Part shown: positions 54,725-64,000 of the stretch, one piece after another
How positions within the stretch are numbered: the stretch's first letter is position 1
Layout: every line of letters starts with the position of its first letter
Assembly (NCBI GenBank): GCA_033220425.1
Contig: CM065649.1
Span: 4,092,001 to 4,156,000 of the forward strand
Origin: Lepraria neglecta
Taxonomy: Eukaryota; Ascomycota; Lecanoromycetes; Lecanorales; Stereocaulaceae
DNA length: 64,000 bases
Direction: 5' to 3'
Program-made: the position numbers and the translations under genes
The notes under the pieces: generated by a model
Database searches by the model: none
Told to the model about the DNA's origin: nothing
What the model saw: only the letters and a program-made list of their open reading frames with translations

Positions 54725-55989
54725 TCAGAACCTCGATCCCCTCTTACTCGTTCTGTACATGGTATACCCAACATACCCGCCCACAACCACAATCCCAAAT
54801 AGTATGATCTTCAAGAAAAACCACCTCCAGCTGCCTGGCGCCTTGGTCCCACCCGGATTGTACGGTTTCGCTTGAGGCTTTCCACCCCGATTTGCTGATG
54901 CGCCCGTGTTCTGCCGTATGTGCAGATTGTGAGCTGCTACGTTAATGATGTCGTGATTATCACTCAGCTCGCCAGTCTCAGCGCTGAACCCGAGGTATGC
55001 GGTTTGGGGTAGTTTGATTTGTTCTGTTTCGAAGCATTCCGTCCATTCGTCTGCACTTTTCCATTGGAGGTCTACGCGGAGGGATACTTCCGCGTAATAG
55101 GTCATTCGGATTTTAGTGGGGATGGTGCCGCTTCGGAGACCACGAGCCTATAGTCTCCTGTGAGCATTCATCCCAGTTCTTCTCATCATGAGTGACGTAC
55201 CGAGCATCCAGCCAACTCATTGTCTTTTCCATCATGATCTTTGTCGTAAGACACTGAGCTATTGCCCAGCATAGCCATAACGTAGGGGAAGGTCACGCCT
55301 GGCCGTGAATTCTTGTAGGTGTCGATGAATATGCCCAAGCCATTAAAGTTGTCGGTGGACCCGAACACCTTTCCTGGCTTGCCCCGCTCTTCTGTTATCC
55401 ATACTGCCATTCCGTCTCCATGGAGATGCCCTTGGCCGTGTATCTTGAATTCCACTTCAATCTACCAGTGAGTGTCAGTCTTAGTCACCTTCAACAGGGG
55501 GCCTCGAGCGCTGACCATCCAATTCGTAGCCGTGATTGGCATCTTCGAGAACAGCCATCCTGACTGGGCCTGGCGATCCGATGTAAGGCGTATGTACCTG
55601 CGAACCAAAATCTCAGATCTCGCCCTTTCTTGCCTCTGACTGTGGCGCTCTTACTGATCTGCTCTTACTATCGTATCTTCCCCAAACTCAAAGTATCGAC
55701 TTTGCATATCAGAGTCTAAATATGGCTGTTCCATTCCCTGTCAGCTTCACTTCTCCATGAGCTTCCGCCGTGGTGTGCGATGAATTGGCAGACAAGTAAG
55801 GACCACTGACAGCTGAGAGACTATGAGACCGTAGCTATTAGTAACTTGTTAGTAGACTGCCTAAAATCGGTGTCACGACTTGACAAAACTCACAGGTATC
55901 TGTCTGACACCTTCTGGTGTAGTAACTGCCTGCACGCCTATACAAGCTGCCAGCACCCACAACGTTGAAGCCTGCCATGGCAGTATCAT
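54725..55989 (-). CDS. L-type lectin cargo receptor (VIP36/Emp47-like)
   Basis: ATG at 55989: signal peptide MILPWQASTLWVLAACIGVQ. Exons joined by short introns give SDMQSRYFEFGEDTIVRADQ, RLTSDRQAQSGWLFSKMPIT, then IEVEFKIHGQGHLHGDGMAV with WITEERGKPGKVFGS, FNGLGIFIDTYKN, YVMAMLGNSSVSYDKDHDGK and ELAGCS. These are the L-type lectin core, with the metal/sugar-binding GDGMAVW and IDTY elements. The last exon has YYAEVSLRVDLQWKSADEW and a C-terminal membrane segment, IILFGIVVVGGYVGYTMY, with a basic cytosolic tail. Such lectins carry high-mannose glycoproteins between ER and Golgi. Intact; divergent from the TIM13 gene with about 350 bp between start codons. Confidence 0.85.
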
Positions 55990-56340
55990 TGCTCGTTTTT
56001 GTAGAAATCTCAACCAAACTTTTCAAGACCCTATGCCGGGAAGAAGACGCTGCTCAAAGATACATAAGGAATGCCAGTCGCATGCGGCGAAAACCAGACC
56101 ATGTTTCAAAAAGCTGTCCTTTTTTTGCAAGGGAAGGTTTCGCGGCGCTCAGCGCCACTGTCGGCCCGAAGGCCTTGGCAAATACTTGGCTCGTCAACAT
56201 TTGAACTGCACAGCTCCATCAACGACAAATCGATTCACCGTCTACATTCATCAATGTTTTCACTTGGTCAAGTTACTGATTGAACCCTCTCTACGACCTC
56301 GCGACATCTCGACTTCACTACACCTCTCACATCCGCCACC
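55990..56340. promoter_or_regulatory. Shared divergent promoter region (lectin / Tim13)
   Basis: About 350 bp between two divergent ATGs, with no open frame supported. No consensus element identified. Confidence 0.5.
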
Positions 56341-56731
56341 ATGGACTCGGTAAACGACTCCCTGGGCGCCTCTTCAGATCCCAAGACCGCAATAGTGAGA
56401 CAAATACAGCAAGAAGCTGCTATAAACAACGCCCGCCAACTCATAGACGTCAGTGGCCCCCCAGATCTCGCCCACCCCTGACGTTCCCTCTCCTTACTTT
56501 TCCATGCGCAGCCATCTCTAATTTTTATCATAGAAAATGAACAACCACTGCTTCCAAAAATGCGTGCCCACACCCGGTAGCTCATTGTCGAGAAAGGAGG
56601 AGGGGTGTCTCACACAGTGCATGGAGAAATACATGGCGACGTGGAATACCGTCAGCCGGCAATATATTGCTAGGATACAGAAAAGCAGCAATTTGGGGGG
56701 CGTGGGCGGTGATGAGGGTTTTGGGATATGA
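56341..56731 (+). CDS. TIM13: Mitochondrial import chaperone Tim13
   Basis: Exon 1 56341-56448 (MDSVNDSLGASSDPKTAIVR, then QIQQEAAINNARQLID), intron 56449-56533 (GTCAGT donor, catag acceptor), exon 2 56534-56731. The joined protein of 101 aa has the twin CX3C motifs of small Tim proteins: CFQKC and CLTQC separated by 15 residues (VPTPGSSLSRKEEG), followed by MEKYMATWNTVSRQYIARI. Tim13 pairs with Tim8 in the intermembrane space and escorts hydrophobic precursors such as Tim23 to the inner membrane. Intact. Confidence 0.9.
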
Positions 56732-57054
56732 GCCAAAGAGAAGGAAGGATTAGGAATTTCGCACGAATGTCTTACATGGACTGTAACAACAACTTCTCGG
56801 CTCAGGCATATCACGGAAGATCAGCATTGCATTGTGAGAGCATCATCCCCCATTTCTCGGATAGGGCTACTTGTGTATACTATAGAGACGATCTGTGGAC
56901 ATGTTCATCATGGCAGATTCAGGATTGAAAGATCAAATAGACCGCTGAATCAAGAAACAACAGCCAAACCACCGTCGCTGTGCACGAGCCCTCTACCCCT
57001 GCACCACCTGCGCCGAAACAATGCAGTTCGCTGTGATTTAACAGTCCAAAGCTC
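56732..57054. other. Convergent intergenic region, Tim13/nuclease
   Basis: 3' regions only; no gene seen. Confidence 0.55.
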
Positions 57055-58056
57055 TCACGGCCCGCTGATCGACCTCTTTCCTGGCGCCTGCCCCATGAGA
57101 TTCTTCTGCCTTTCCATATAATCACGCACAATCACAGTGCAATGAACCTCTTCACACAGCTTCTTCCGCCTCTGTGCCGGCAACTTCGCCGCAAACTCTA
57201 ACCCGCTCGCCCTCTCCACAGCCTCAATAGGTACTTCAAAATCCTGCAAGGGCTTATCGTTCGCGATGGGTGCATTCGGCAGCACAAAGGCCCCGAGACT
57301 GACGTTCCCGCCAGTCTTGCCATCTTCAGCGAAAATGACCTTGTAGAAATGTGTCGGTACTGAAACGTTGGGTGGATTCCCAATGACTTCATACGAGACT
57401 TTCCACTTTCCGTCCTCTGGATCTCTCTTTGGTAGATAAAGCGGTCCCGTTACGATCCTTATGCTTGGGTAATTGTTGGTCAACCGCCGGCAGAAATCTT
57501 CAAAGTGCGCCCAGTAATCCCTGTTGAACCCATCTCCTACTTGTGGACACATGTTACTCAGCAGGAAAGTCTGATCTAGGGCATCCTGGCTCCATTTCGC
57601 ATCCGCAGCGGGTACTTGGTGTCCTCTATCGTAGCCAGAACGGAAGTAGTCACTCAGGTTGGCGCGGAATTTTGCAGGTACATTGATGTCTTCGACAAAG
57701 TAAGAGTGTTTTCGGTCAGCGTTGTTGACGGCTAGTGAGGCAGGGGTTATGTGCTCAGCTACCCAGGCAGGGTTGCGCGTGCGGCGATCGAAGGCGGAGG
57801 TTGTGGAGAGGGTTGGGTGTAGATCGCTAACTGGGCCTGGAAAGCCGTATTGGAAGAGGCCGTTTGGGTTGACTGGAGGGACGATGTCTTTGAGCGGTGT
57901 AGGATAGGCTGGGACGGGCACTGAGGTTGGGGCGGGACTCGCTATGGCTGTGGGCAGTGACTTCTTCTCAGGCCGAGAAAAGAGTATTGCGGCGCTGGTT
58001 GCAGCGCCCGCAGCTGCTGAGATGCCTGCTATGATTGCTAGAGTCGTTTTCGACAT
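57055..58056 (-). CDS. NUC1: Mitochondrial DNA/RNA endonuclease, EndoG/NUC1 type
   Basis: I choose the ATG at 58056 (MSKTTLAIIAGISAAAGAAT), giving 333 aa with an N-terminal membrane/targeting segment; the frame is open further upstream (to 58218) but with no better start. The nuclease domain shows QYGFPGPVSDLHPTLSTTSA, the His-metal active site YDRGHQVPAADAKWS (DRGH), LLSNMCPQVGDGFNRDYW, and FEDFCRRL. DRGH with a downstream Asn (NMCPQ..FN) is the betabeta-alpha-metal signature. NUC1 acts in mitochondrial DNA turnover and, when released, in apoptotic DNA degradation. Intact and intronless. Confidence 0.9.
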   Translation of the reverse strand: MSKTTLAIIAGISAAAGAATSAAILFSRPEKKSLPTAIASPAPTSVPVPAYPTPLKDIVPPVNPNGLFQYGFPGPVSDLHPTLSTTSAFDRRTRNPAWVAEHITPASLAVNNADRKHSYFVEDINVPAKFRANLSDYFRSGYDRGHQVPAADAKWSQDALDQTFLLSNMCPQVGDGFNRDYWAHFEDFCRRLTNNYPSIRIVTGPLYLPKRDPEDGKWKVSYEVIGNPPNVSVPTHFYKVIFAEDGKTGGNVSLGAFVLPNAPIANDKPLQDFEVPIEAVERASGLEFAAKLPAQRRKKLCEEVHCTVIVRDYMERQKNLMGQAPGKRSISGP

Positions 58057-58468
58057 GATGGCTGATCGGTGATGGAAAGAATTTGGCGTAGCAAGCGGGC
58101 GTGAAGCCCTTATGAAGCCCTCATTGTTAGTGTAGAGGAGTAGGCAGTCATCAGGTCGAGTAGTGCAGGCGCGTGATGCAGCGACGACGCGCCTGAAGGA
58201 ACGAAGACTGTGAACCAATCATCCGAGGAGACGTCGAGGCGATTTACTAGCGCGATAATTTCAGCCCTAGGAAGTCTGCTTTCAACTTACCGCATTCGTT
58301 ATTTCTGCGTCCCAACTTCAATCCTACCTACATTACACTTCCTTGAATCGCTCTGAAACCCTATACGAGCATCTTTTCCCTCCTGCAGAAGACCAGAAGT
58401 CCTCTCTCTTCTGTCCTGGCTTTTCAAAAACTCATCGTTGCGGGGTATCCGCACGAAAGGTGGCAAAG

Positions 58469-60165
58469 ATGGGTCTCGACAATGATACCAGAGGATGGAT
58501 CATGACCTGTGTGAGTGGTATTGGTAAGTCTGAAACTGTATGTATGCTCAGATCTGTTCATTGATAGAATACCAGCTTGCGTGGTGGGCTCCAGCATAAT
58601 ATGTGTGGATTTGGTCATACAGCGCATACCCGGACAACGCAATTTCAGGATACAAGACAGCAATGCCTTTCTCGCTTCATCGCTGAGTTTGAGCTTCGGC
58701 GTTATGGTGAGCCTGAGAAATGATGTCTTACTTTGAAATTTCCAGTCTGATCTTCGAAACACAGCTTTTCTCTTCATTGTATAGTATGCTTCCATCCGCC
58801 AAGAATTACCTGAGTGATGGCGGTATGTCTTCCGATGCAGCTGCCTATACCACCACTGGATGCTTCCTGGGCGGAGTTGTGGGAATTCAATTTGTTTCAC
58901 GCATTTTGCATAGTTATATTCCATCTCATGTTGTGGACTGCGACCATTCTCACGACGAAGGCGAGGACGAAGACGACGACGACGACGATTCTCACAACGA
59001 CCATCATCACCAGGACGGTCATGCTCACAAACACAACGGCAATGCATCAGAAGGAACTCCTCTGCTCGCTCATGTCGATTTGGATTTGAAGCCCGGGCTT
59101 GAACGTAGGTCGAGATCGGCCACCAGAGAAACGACTCAGAGGCTTGATGCTCCCCTTCTCGCGCCTACATCGCGAAGACCCACTCTACAGACTCGGCTAA
59201 CGGCTCGAATGTCGACTTTTGTATCAGGAGCAAAGTCGTCATGTGACGAAGGTGGACCCTGCTACGGATATAGCGAGCCTTGTGGCCGAGAGTGCTACAA
59301 GGTCATCACTCGAAGCCCCACGAGAGCACCTACAAGGCGATTCGGACGCTTCTCGATCTCTGGTCCTCCACAACATCCTGGCCTCCTCCACACTGCTACT
59401 ACGCCACACACTCGTGTAAAGCTGGGCCGCCCGAACGGTCATGACGAGGAAATTGCCCAGATTTCGCCTAGGCCAACTTTGTCTCAAAGGCCGATGATAC
59501 CCAGGTCTGGAGCATCCACGCAAGCCGTCTTTCGTGGCCGAGAAGGTTGTGCTCCGACTCACTTGAATGAAGAGATGATCGCCGAGCACGAAGAAGATGA
59601 GTGTGAAGCCGGCCTTGCACGCAGCGGCTCCACCGACTCGGCATCAGAAACCGCGAACGATCCCTCACATCATCACCATGTCCCATCCAATGCGTTCCTT
59701 GCCATCGGACTACAAACTTCTATCGCCATTGCCCTTCATAAACTTCCCGAAGGCTTCATTACGTACGCTACGAATCACGCCAATCCAAAGTTAGGATTCA
59801 CCGTCTTTATGGCGTTGTTCATTCACAACATCACAGAAGGCTTCGCAATGGCCCTTCCGCTATATCTTGCGATCAACAGCCGATGGAAAGCTATGTTTTG
59901 GAGTTCGCTTCTCGGTGGCGTCAGCCAGCCGCTAGGAGCCGGTGTGGCTGCATTGTGGTTCAAGATCGCTGGAAGAGGTGATGCAGCCCCTGGTGACATA
60001 GTATATGGGTGTATGTTTGCCATCACTGCTGGAATCATGGCAAGCGTTGCCTTGCAGCTTTTCTCCGAAAGTCTGAGTTTGACTCACAATCGGAATCTTT
60101 GTACCGCTTTTGCATTTATCGGTATGGGCATTCTGGGTATAAGTTTTGCATTGACTGCTGGATGA
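58469..60165 (+). CDS. ZIP zinc transporter, Zrt3-like (vacuolar type)
   Basis: Exon 1 from the ATG at 58469 (MGLDNDTRGWIMTCVSGI), intron 58524-58575, exon 2 (CVVGSSIICVDLVIQRIPGQ, FLASSLSLSFGVM), intron 58707-58764, exon 3 to 60165. The junction reads SFGVMLFSSLYSMLPSAK as in Zrt3. A long cytosolic loop is acidic and His-rich (HSHDEGEDEDDDDDDSHNDH, HHQDGHAHKHN), expected to sense or bind zinc. The ZIP core is IALHKLPEGFITYATNHANP, and ALFIHNITEGFAMALPLYLA, with paired His/Glu metal ligands. Ends with FAFIGMGILGISFALTAG. Zrt3 releases zinc from the vacuole; the fungal location here is inferred. Intact. Confidence 0.87.
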
Positions 60166-61351
60166 TCACATTCACTGTACATATACACAGCGCTGTTGGA
60201 GTTCGGGGTTGCATGGGTGGGCTTCAAGAAAACGGCATGTGGCCTTCAGGTTACGGCGCCGGGTTACAGGGCTTTTTGGCCGGAGGGAAGTTGGCTGCAT
60301 TGGGAAGGGCATGATGATGTACCTACGAAGATACCCTTAAGGAGAATAAATTATTATTACCATCCACTACTAGTGCGACCAGTTCAGGATAGTAGCCGCA
60401 TAGATACTGGTATTCACTTCTATCATAGGTCGTGAATTCCCCCCTCTCACATTAGTGCCTTAGATATAGATAGATCTTTACCCGTAGATTGCATTCTTAT
60501 CGTCGTCATCGCTTGCTCCCCCAAATCCATAGAACCAATCCATCTAATAAGGCGCGTCCAAGTTCAAGATCTTTCGTCAGCTTGTCGATGCGGCTATCCG
60601 CAAACGAGCAATTGGAAAACAAGTGCCAAGCTCTTGGCGCAAGTAAGCCATCTGCATCCATCTACCTGCCCCTCCCCTGGAATCCCCCCACTACCACCAT
60701 AACACAATGAGGATCTTACTCTGGACGATTCTTGCGACGTGATGTTGAAGTCACGACTCGGAGTGGTATGTTTGTCGGATGAATGTGGGGCTAACTGGCT
60801 ATTGTCCAATCAGGCCTAGCGAAGGGATCGGCAAAAGCTGCCACTTCCTACAACCGCATCCATTCCCCTCTCTCCGCAAGACTCGACAAAGCTCGCCAAT
60901 CATCTGTCAACCTCAACCTCCGACTTCCTATCAAACCATCTATTAATTCTCCTATTGCTACCTAGAAGACCACTACCCTCCTTAATTGGGTCTACTGACC
61001 ATCCAGGTCCTTCCGCACAACTGAGCCCCGTCTGGTCCTCCTACGACGTCCATGTCCCTCCTTGACAAGGAGAGGCCCTAGCACCCCAACAGCCGGCGTA
61101 TATCGATAACCAAGCGCCTGACCGCGTCAACCACACATCGGGCCAGAGAACCGACAGATTGATCCGCACAGAAGGTTATCTAAGATTGGAGCACCAATTG
61201 GAGTACTACATGCCTTGAATCTGTACCTATTCAAGCAGACTGGCCCTCTGCGACTCTATTTCAGGAACTCCCTTTCATCTCGGCAACTTACTCTCCACGA
61301 TACTCCCCTGTCACCCTCCCGTCACTACTGCTGTGCATCACTCAAGCTCTG
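60166..61351. other. Intergenic plus long 5' leader of the PKA gene
   Basis: About 1.2 kb, pyrimidine/CA-rich toward the ATG at 61352, as for long leaders of fungal signalling genes. Short ATG-initiated frames (for example 60489-60710) could be upstream ORFs, but no proof. Confidence 0.5.
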
Positions 61352-62903
61352 ATGCCGACCCTCGGATTCCTCAAGAAGAAGAAGACAAAGGAGCATGATC
61401 AGCATTCTTCAAACGACAACTTACCCGTCACCCCCACGTCAGCTAGTGGACACAAAAGCTCTCTCACATCTACATCTGCAAATACCTTGAGCTCGTCGAA
61501 CAGTTCGAACAAGGGGGGCGAGACAATGCTTGTGAACCATGGAGGTCCACAACCAACTTCAGCACCGAGGAGCGCAGGGCAAGATGCACCAACAAAGTCC
61601 GAAGCTCCGGCAGGTCCAGGAATGAGTGGTCTAGCAGATGGCAGTGTTATGCAATCACAGATAGCTGGACAGACGAATGGATCAAGTATACAACCATCAA
61701 TGACTGACGCAAGCACACTCGCCCAGACATCCACCAATTCCAGCGCGGCACGCACCACTAAGGGCAAATACTCCCTGACAGACTTTGACATTAAGCGGAC
61801 ATTAGGTACCGGCAGTTTTGGGCGAGTCCACCTAGTTCAATCGAAACACAACCAACGCTTCTATGCCGTCAAGGTCCTGAAGAAAGCACAAGTGGTGAAG
61901 ATGAAGCAGGTGGAGCACACTAATGACGAACGGAAGATGCTGCAGAAAGTCAAGCATACCTTCCTGGTGACATTGTGGGGAACGTTCCAAGACTCCAAAA
62001 ATCTTTACATGGTGATGGACTTTGTAGAGGGCGGAGAGCTCTTCAGTCTTTTGCGCAAGTCGCAGGTTAGTCAACTCGATTATTTCGAATATCATCACCA
62101 GTCATACACCCTTATAGAATACTTGTACTCACGCAACGAAAAGCGTTTCCCCAATCCTGTGGCCAAGTTCTATGCAGCTGAGGTCACCCTCGCCCTCGAT
62201 TACCTACATTTACAAGGCATTATATACCGAGACCTGAAGCCTGAAAATCTGTTGCTGGACAGACATGGGCACTTGAAGATTACGGATTTCGGCTTTGCCA
62301 AAGAAGTACCAGACATCACTTGGACGCTATGCGGCACTCCCGATTACCTTGCGCCCGAGGTAGTAGCGTCAAAAGGCTATAATAAGTCAGTAGACTGGTA
62401 AGATCTATTGTATACTTTCCTATCAATTCTAGCAACTGATAAATAATCACAGGTGGTCCCTAGGCATACTAATCTTCGAAATGCTCTGCGGTTTTACACC
62501 TTTCTGGGACGGAGGCTCGCCAATGAAGATCTACGAGAACATCTTGAAAGGCAAAGTCAAGTACCCACCTTACATACACCCAGATGCGCAAGACCTCCTG
62601 ACTCGACTCATCACGCCTGACTTGACAAAGCGGTTGGGAAATTTGCACGGCGGCTCACAGGATGTGATGGACCACGCATGGTTTGCTGAAGTGACTTGGG
62701 AGAGGCTGCTGAAGAAGGACATTGATGCTCCCTATGTGCCTCCAGTCCAAGGCGGACAGGGAGATGCAAGTCAATTCGACAAATATCCCGAGGAGACGGA
62801 GAAGTATGGAGAGCACGGCCCAGATCCGTAAGTCTCATGAGCCAATAGATAAGGATAGCACTGACCTTGGTATAGACATGGCTACCTCTTCAAGGAATTC
62901 TGA
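61352..62903 (+). CDS. cAMP-dependent protein kinase catalytic subunit
   Basis: ATG at 61352: [20 protein letters not shown], then a Ser/Thr-rich N-terminal extension of about 135 residues. AGC kinase motifs: [48 protein letters not shown], activation-loop [14 protein letters not shown], and [13 protein letters not shown]. Introns: 62066-62143 (78 nt), 62398-62452, 62828-62875. The last exon gives HGYLFKEF, the FxxF end of PKA. Without intron 1 the protein reads [20 protein letters not shown]. Intron 1 is a multiple of three and has no stop in frame, so retention would add 26 residues. PKA controls growth, nutrient response and, in pathogens, infection. Intact. Confidence 0.93.
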
Positions 62904-63450
62904 GCCGCTGTTCGATATGTGTTATGACAAATGATGACGATTTGGGACGATGATGACCCATCCATGAGTCTACGCTATCTGGGTGTTCGAGGCGTTGAAA
63001 GACAGAACGAGCAAGTAGCTTTGGAAGATTTTGCTCTTGCCTTGGTGCTGTCAGATGTACTTTGATTTTACCATCTGTATTGCTGAGGCCCTGCCACGTT
63101 TCCTACTATTGAATACCCGGTTGGCTTATTATCAGGCATGCTTCTTATGTAGTATGCGATAGCTATTTCTAAACATGTCCTAGATATTAATAGCTTACTA
63201 GCCATCATGTCGGAATCATCAGAATTTAGTAATGAAAAATCGCTGCAGATCATCTCCATGTGGCGAGCTGTTCGCTCGCAAAATAGTCAACTACCATGAG
63301 TGCTGCGGAGTGGTCGTAGCTTTTTCCACTAGACGGGATCAGGTTGGTCTCTCTCTCTCTTGATAGGTGAAACTTCTTAGCAATGTCAACGCGCGGAGAC
63401 TCAAGTTTTAAATTCAACCATCGCAACAATGGGTATCATATAATTCTAAC
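62904..63450. other. Convergent intergenic region
   Basis: 3' regions of the PKA and NFKBIL1-like genes; a (tc)n microsatellite of about 12 bp lies near 63350. No gene. Confidence 0.55.
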
Positions 63451-63996
63451 CTAAACCCTCTCCTTATTCTCCGACCACAATCGATCAATAACCTGAAAAA
63501 CGGCCGTCACAACCTTCCTAGTCCCCTCATCAATCCCCGCACTCCCAGCCCTTTGCTGCATCTTATCCGGATGCCACCTCACCCTTTCCTTCTTCAGCAC
63601 ATTCCCCAAATCCACCTCCCCTCCACTTTTGACCGCAGCAGCCTGTGGCGAATGTCTAAAGAACCTCTCTACCTCTTCTGTACCTACATCTATCCATTTC
63701 CCACTTTCCACTGGCCAGGAAATGCGATCTTTCATGCTCCCCTCTCCACTAGAGAATGTATTCTCCCACTTCGACAGGTAATTTGCCCAGACCCCCTTCC
63801 ACTTATCTCTCTTCCGCCTCTCCTCCCCCCTCCTCAATGCCTCCTCAACACCAGTCTGCCACTTCCTCCCCTCCTCCTCTTTCACCTTCCGCTCTTTCCT
63901 CTGGGCTTCCCTCTTCCGCCTTTCTTCAATGATACATTGGTGACTCTTCTCCCACATTTTCCCCCTGACGTAACCCACATACTCTTCATCGCTCAT
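63451..63996 (-). CDS. NF-kappa-B inhibitor-like 1 (NFKBIL1)-like protein, possibly partial
   Basis: A minus-strand frame of 181 codons opening MSDEEYVGYVRGKMWEKSHQ four bases from the window end. A long Lys/Arg/Glu coiled region (ERRKREAQRKERKVKEEEGR) is followed by WANYLSKWENTF and a C-terminal J-domain-like segment, LKKERVRWHPDKMQQR and TAVFQVIDRLWSE, the part conserved between fungal proteins and NFKBIL1. The role is unclear (splicing links are reported for animal relatives). The gene may continue with further exons beyond 64000, so the start is provisional. Confidence 0.65.
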   Translation of the reverse strand: MSDEEYVGYVRGKMWEKSHQCIIEERRKREAQRKERKVKEEEGRKWQTGVEEALRRGEERRKRDKWKGVWANYLSKWENTFSSGEGSMKDRISWPVESGKWIDVGTEEVERFFRHSPQAAAVKSGGEVDLGNVLKKERVRWHPDKMQQRAGSAGIDEGTRKVVTAVFQVIDRLWSENKERV

Positions 63997-64000
63997 CCTC

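Noticed and set aside
58720-60165. ZIP transporter starting at 58720
   Set aside because: Upstream exons from 58469 splice in frame and supply the conserved first helix, so the longer model is preferred.
61399-61791. 130-aa minus-strand ORF opposite the PKA N-terminus
   Set aside because: Shadow of the PKA coding exon; no independent support.
1-64000. Retroelement or virus-derived genes
   Set aside because: No reverse transcriptase, integrase, capsid or LTR pair was recognised; the only mobile DNA seen is the non-coding TIR complex.

Overview
The window comes from the nuclear genome of a filamentous ascomycete (Pezizomycotina, most likely a Dothideomycete). The evidence is short GT-AG introns of about 47-120 nt with CTRAC/CTGAT branch sites, fungal-only families (Fungal_N/STAND, rhodopsin-domain PTH11-type 7TM protein, IGGQ-repeat wall protein, NACHT-WD40 and NB-ARC-TPR NLRs), and many dead genes whose stops look like CAG/CAA to TAG/TAA and TGG to TAG, as repeat-induced point mutation (RIP) would leave. 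No rRNA, tRNA or CRISPR was recognised.

Layout. 1-9.4 kb is a graveyard of decayed genes: a STAND N-terminal domain joined to a G-alpha-like domain, an IGGQ-repeat surface protein, an unknown acidic protein, and two copies of a RING/C-terminal-domain family. 9.9-12.2 kb is a nested terminal-inverted-repeat element; the inner TIR element sits at a TA site that is still visible empty in the other arm of the outer element. 12.5-15.1 kb holds a broken expansin-like DPBB gene and a probably intact rhodopsin-domain membrane protein.

17-48.5 kb is the most unusual part: ten copies (A to J) of one SprT-like metallopeptidase family on both strands. They share an N-terminal G-[ST]-P-Y-x-C-[TS]-Q-x-D-I-D-D-[YF] motif, a WGPDxIIK core, HELVHAY and a third-His GHGxxF motif. 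At least five copies carry an intron placed exactly inside the zinc motif (HELV^HAY). Most copies are damaged, a few only slightly. The array is interrupted by ordinary genes (fructosamine kinase, PGAP4-like glycosyltransferase, decayed aquaporin, HAD phosphatase, a 48-aa basic protein) and by a 4.3-kb hydrolase-NACHT-WD40 NLR. A second NLR, NB-ARC-TPR with 11 near-identical 42-aa repeats, closes it at 49.6-52.7 kb. NLR-bracketed, expanded, diversifying peptidase paralogues are the best candidate here for an undescribed system, perhaps self/non-self or antagonism related; that role is inference only.

54.7-64 kb is a conserved housekeeping block: a VIP36/Emp47-type cargo lectin, Tim13, a NUC1/EndoG nuclease, a Zrt3-like ZIP zinc transporter, a PKA catalytic subunit and the 3' part of an NFKBIL1-like gene. 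These look intact. The contrast between this block and the decayed first 53 kb suggests a boundary between accessory, RIP-affected DNA and core genome.
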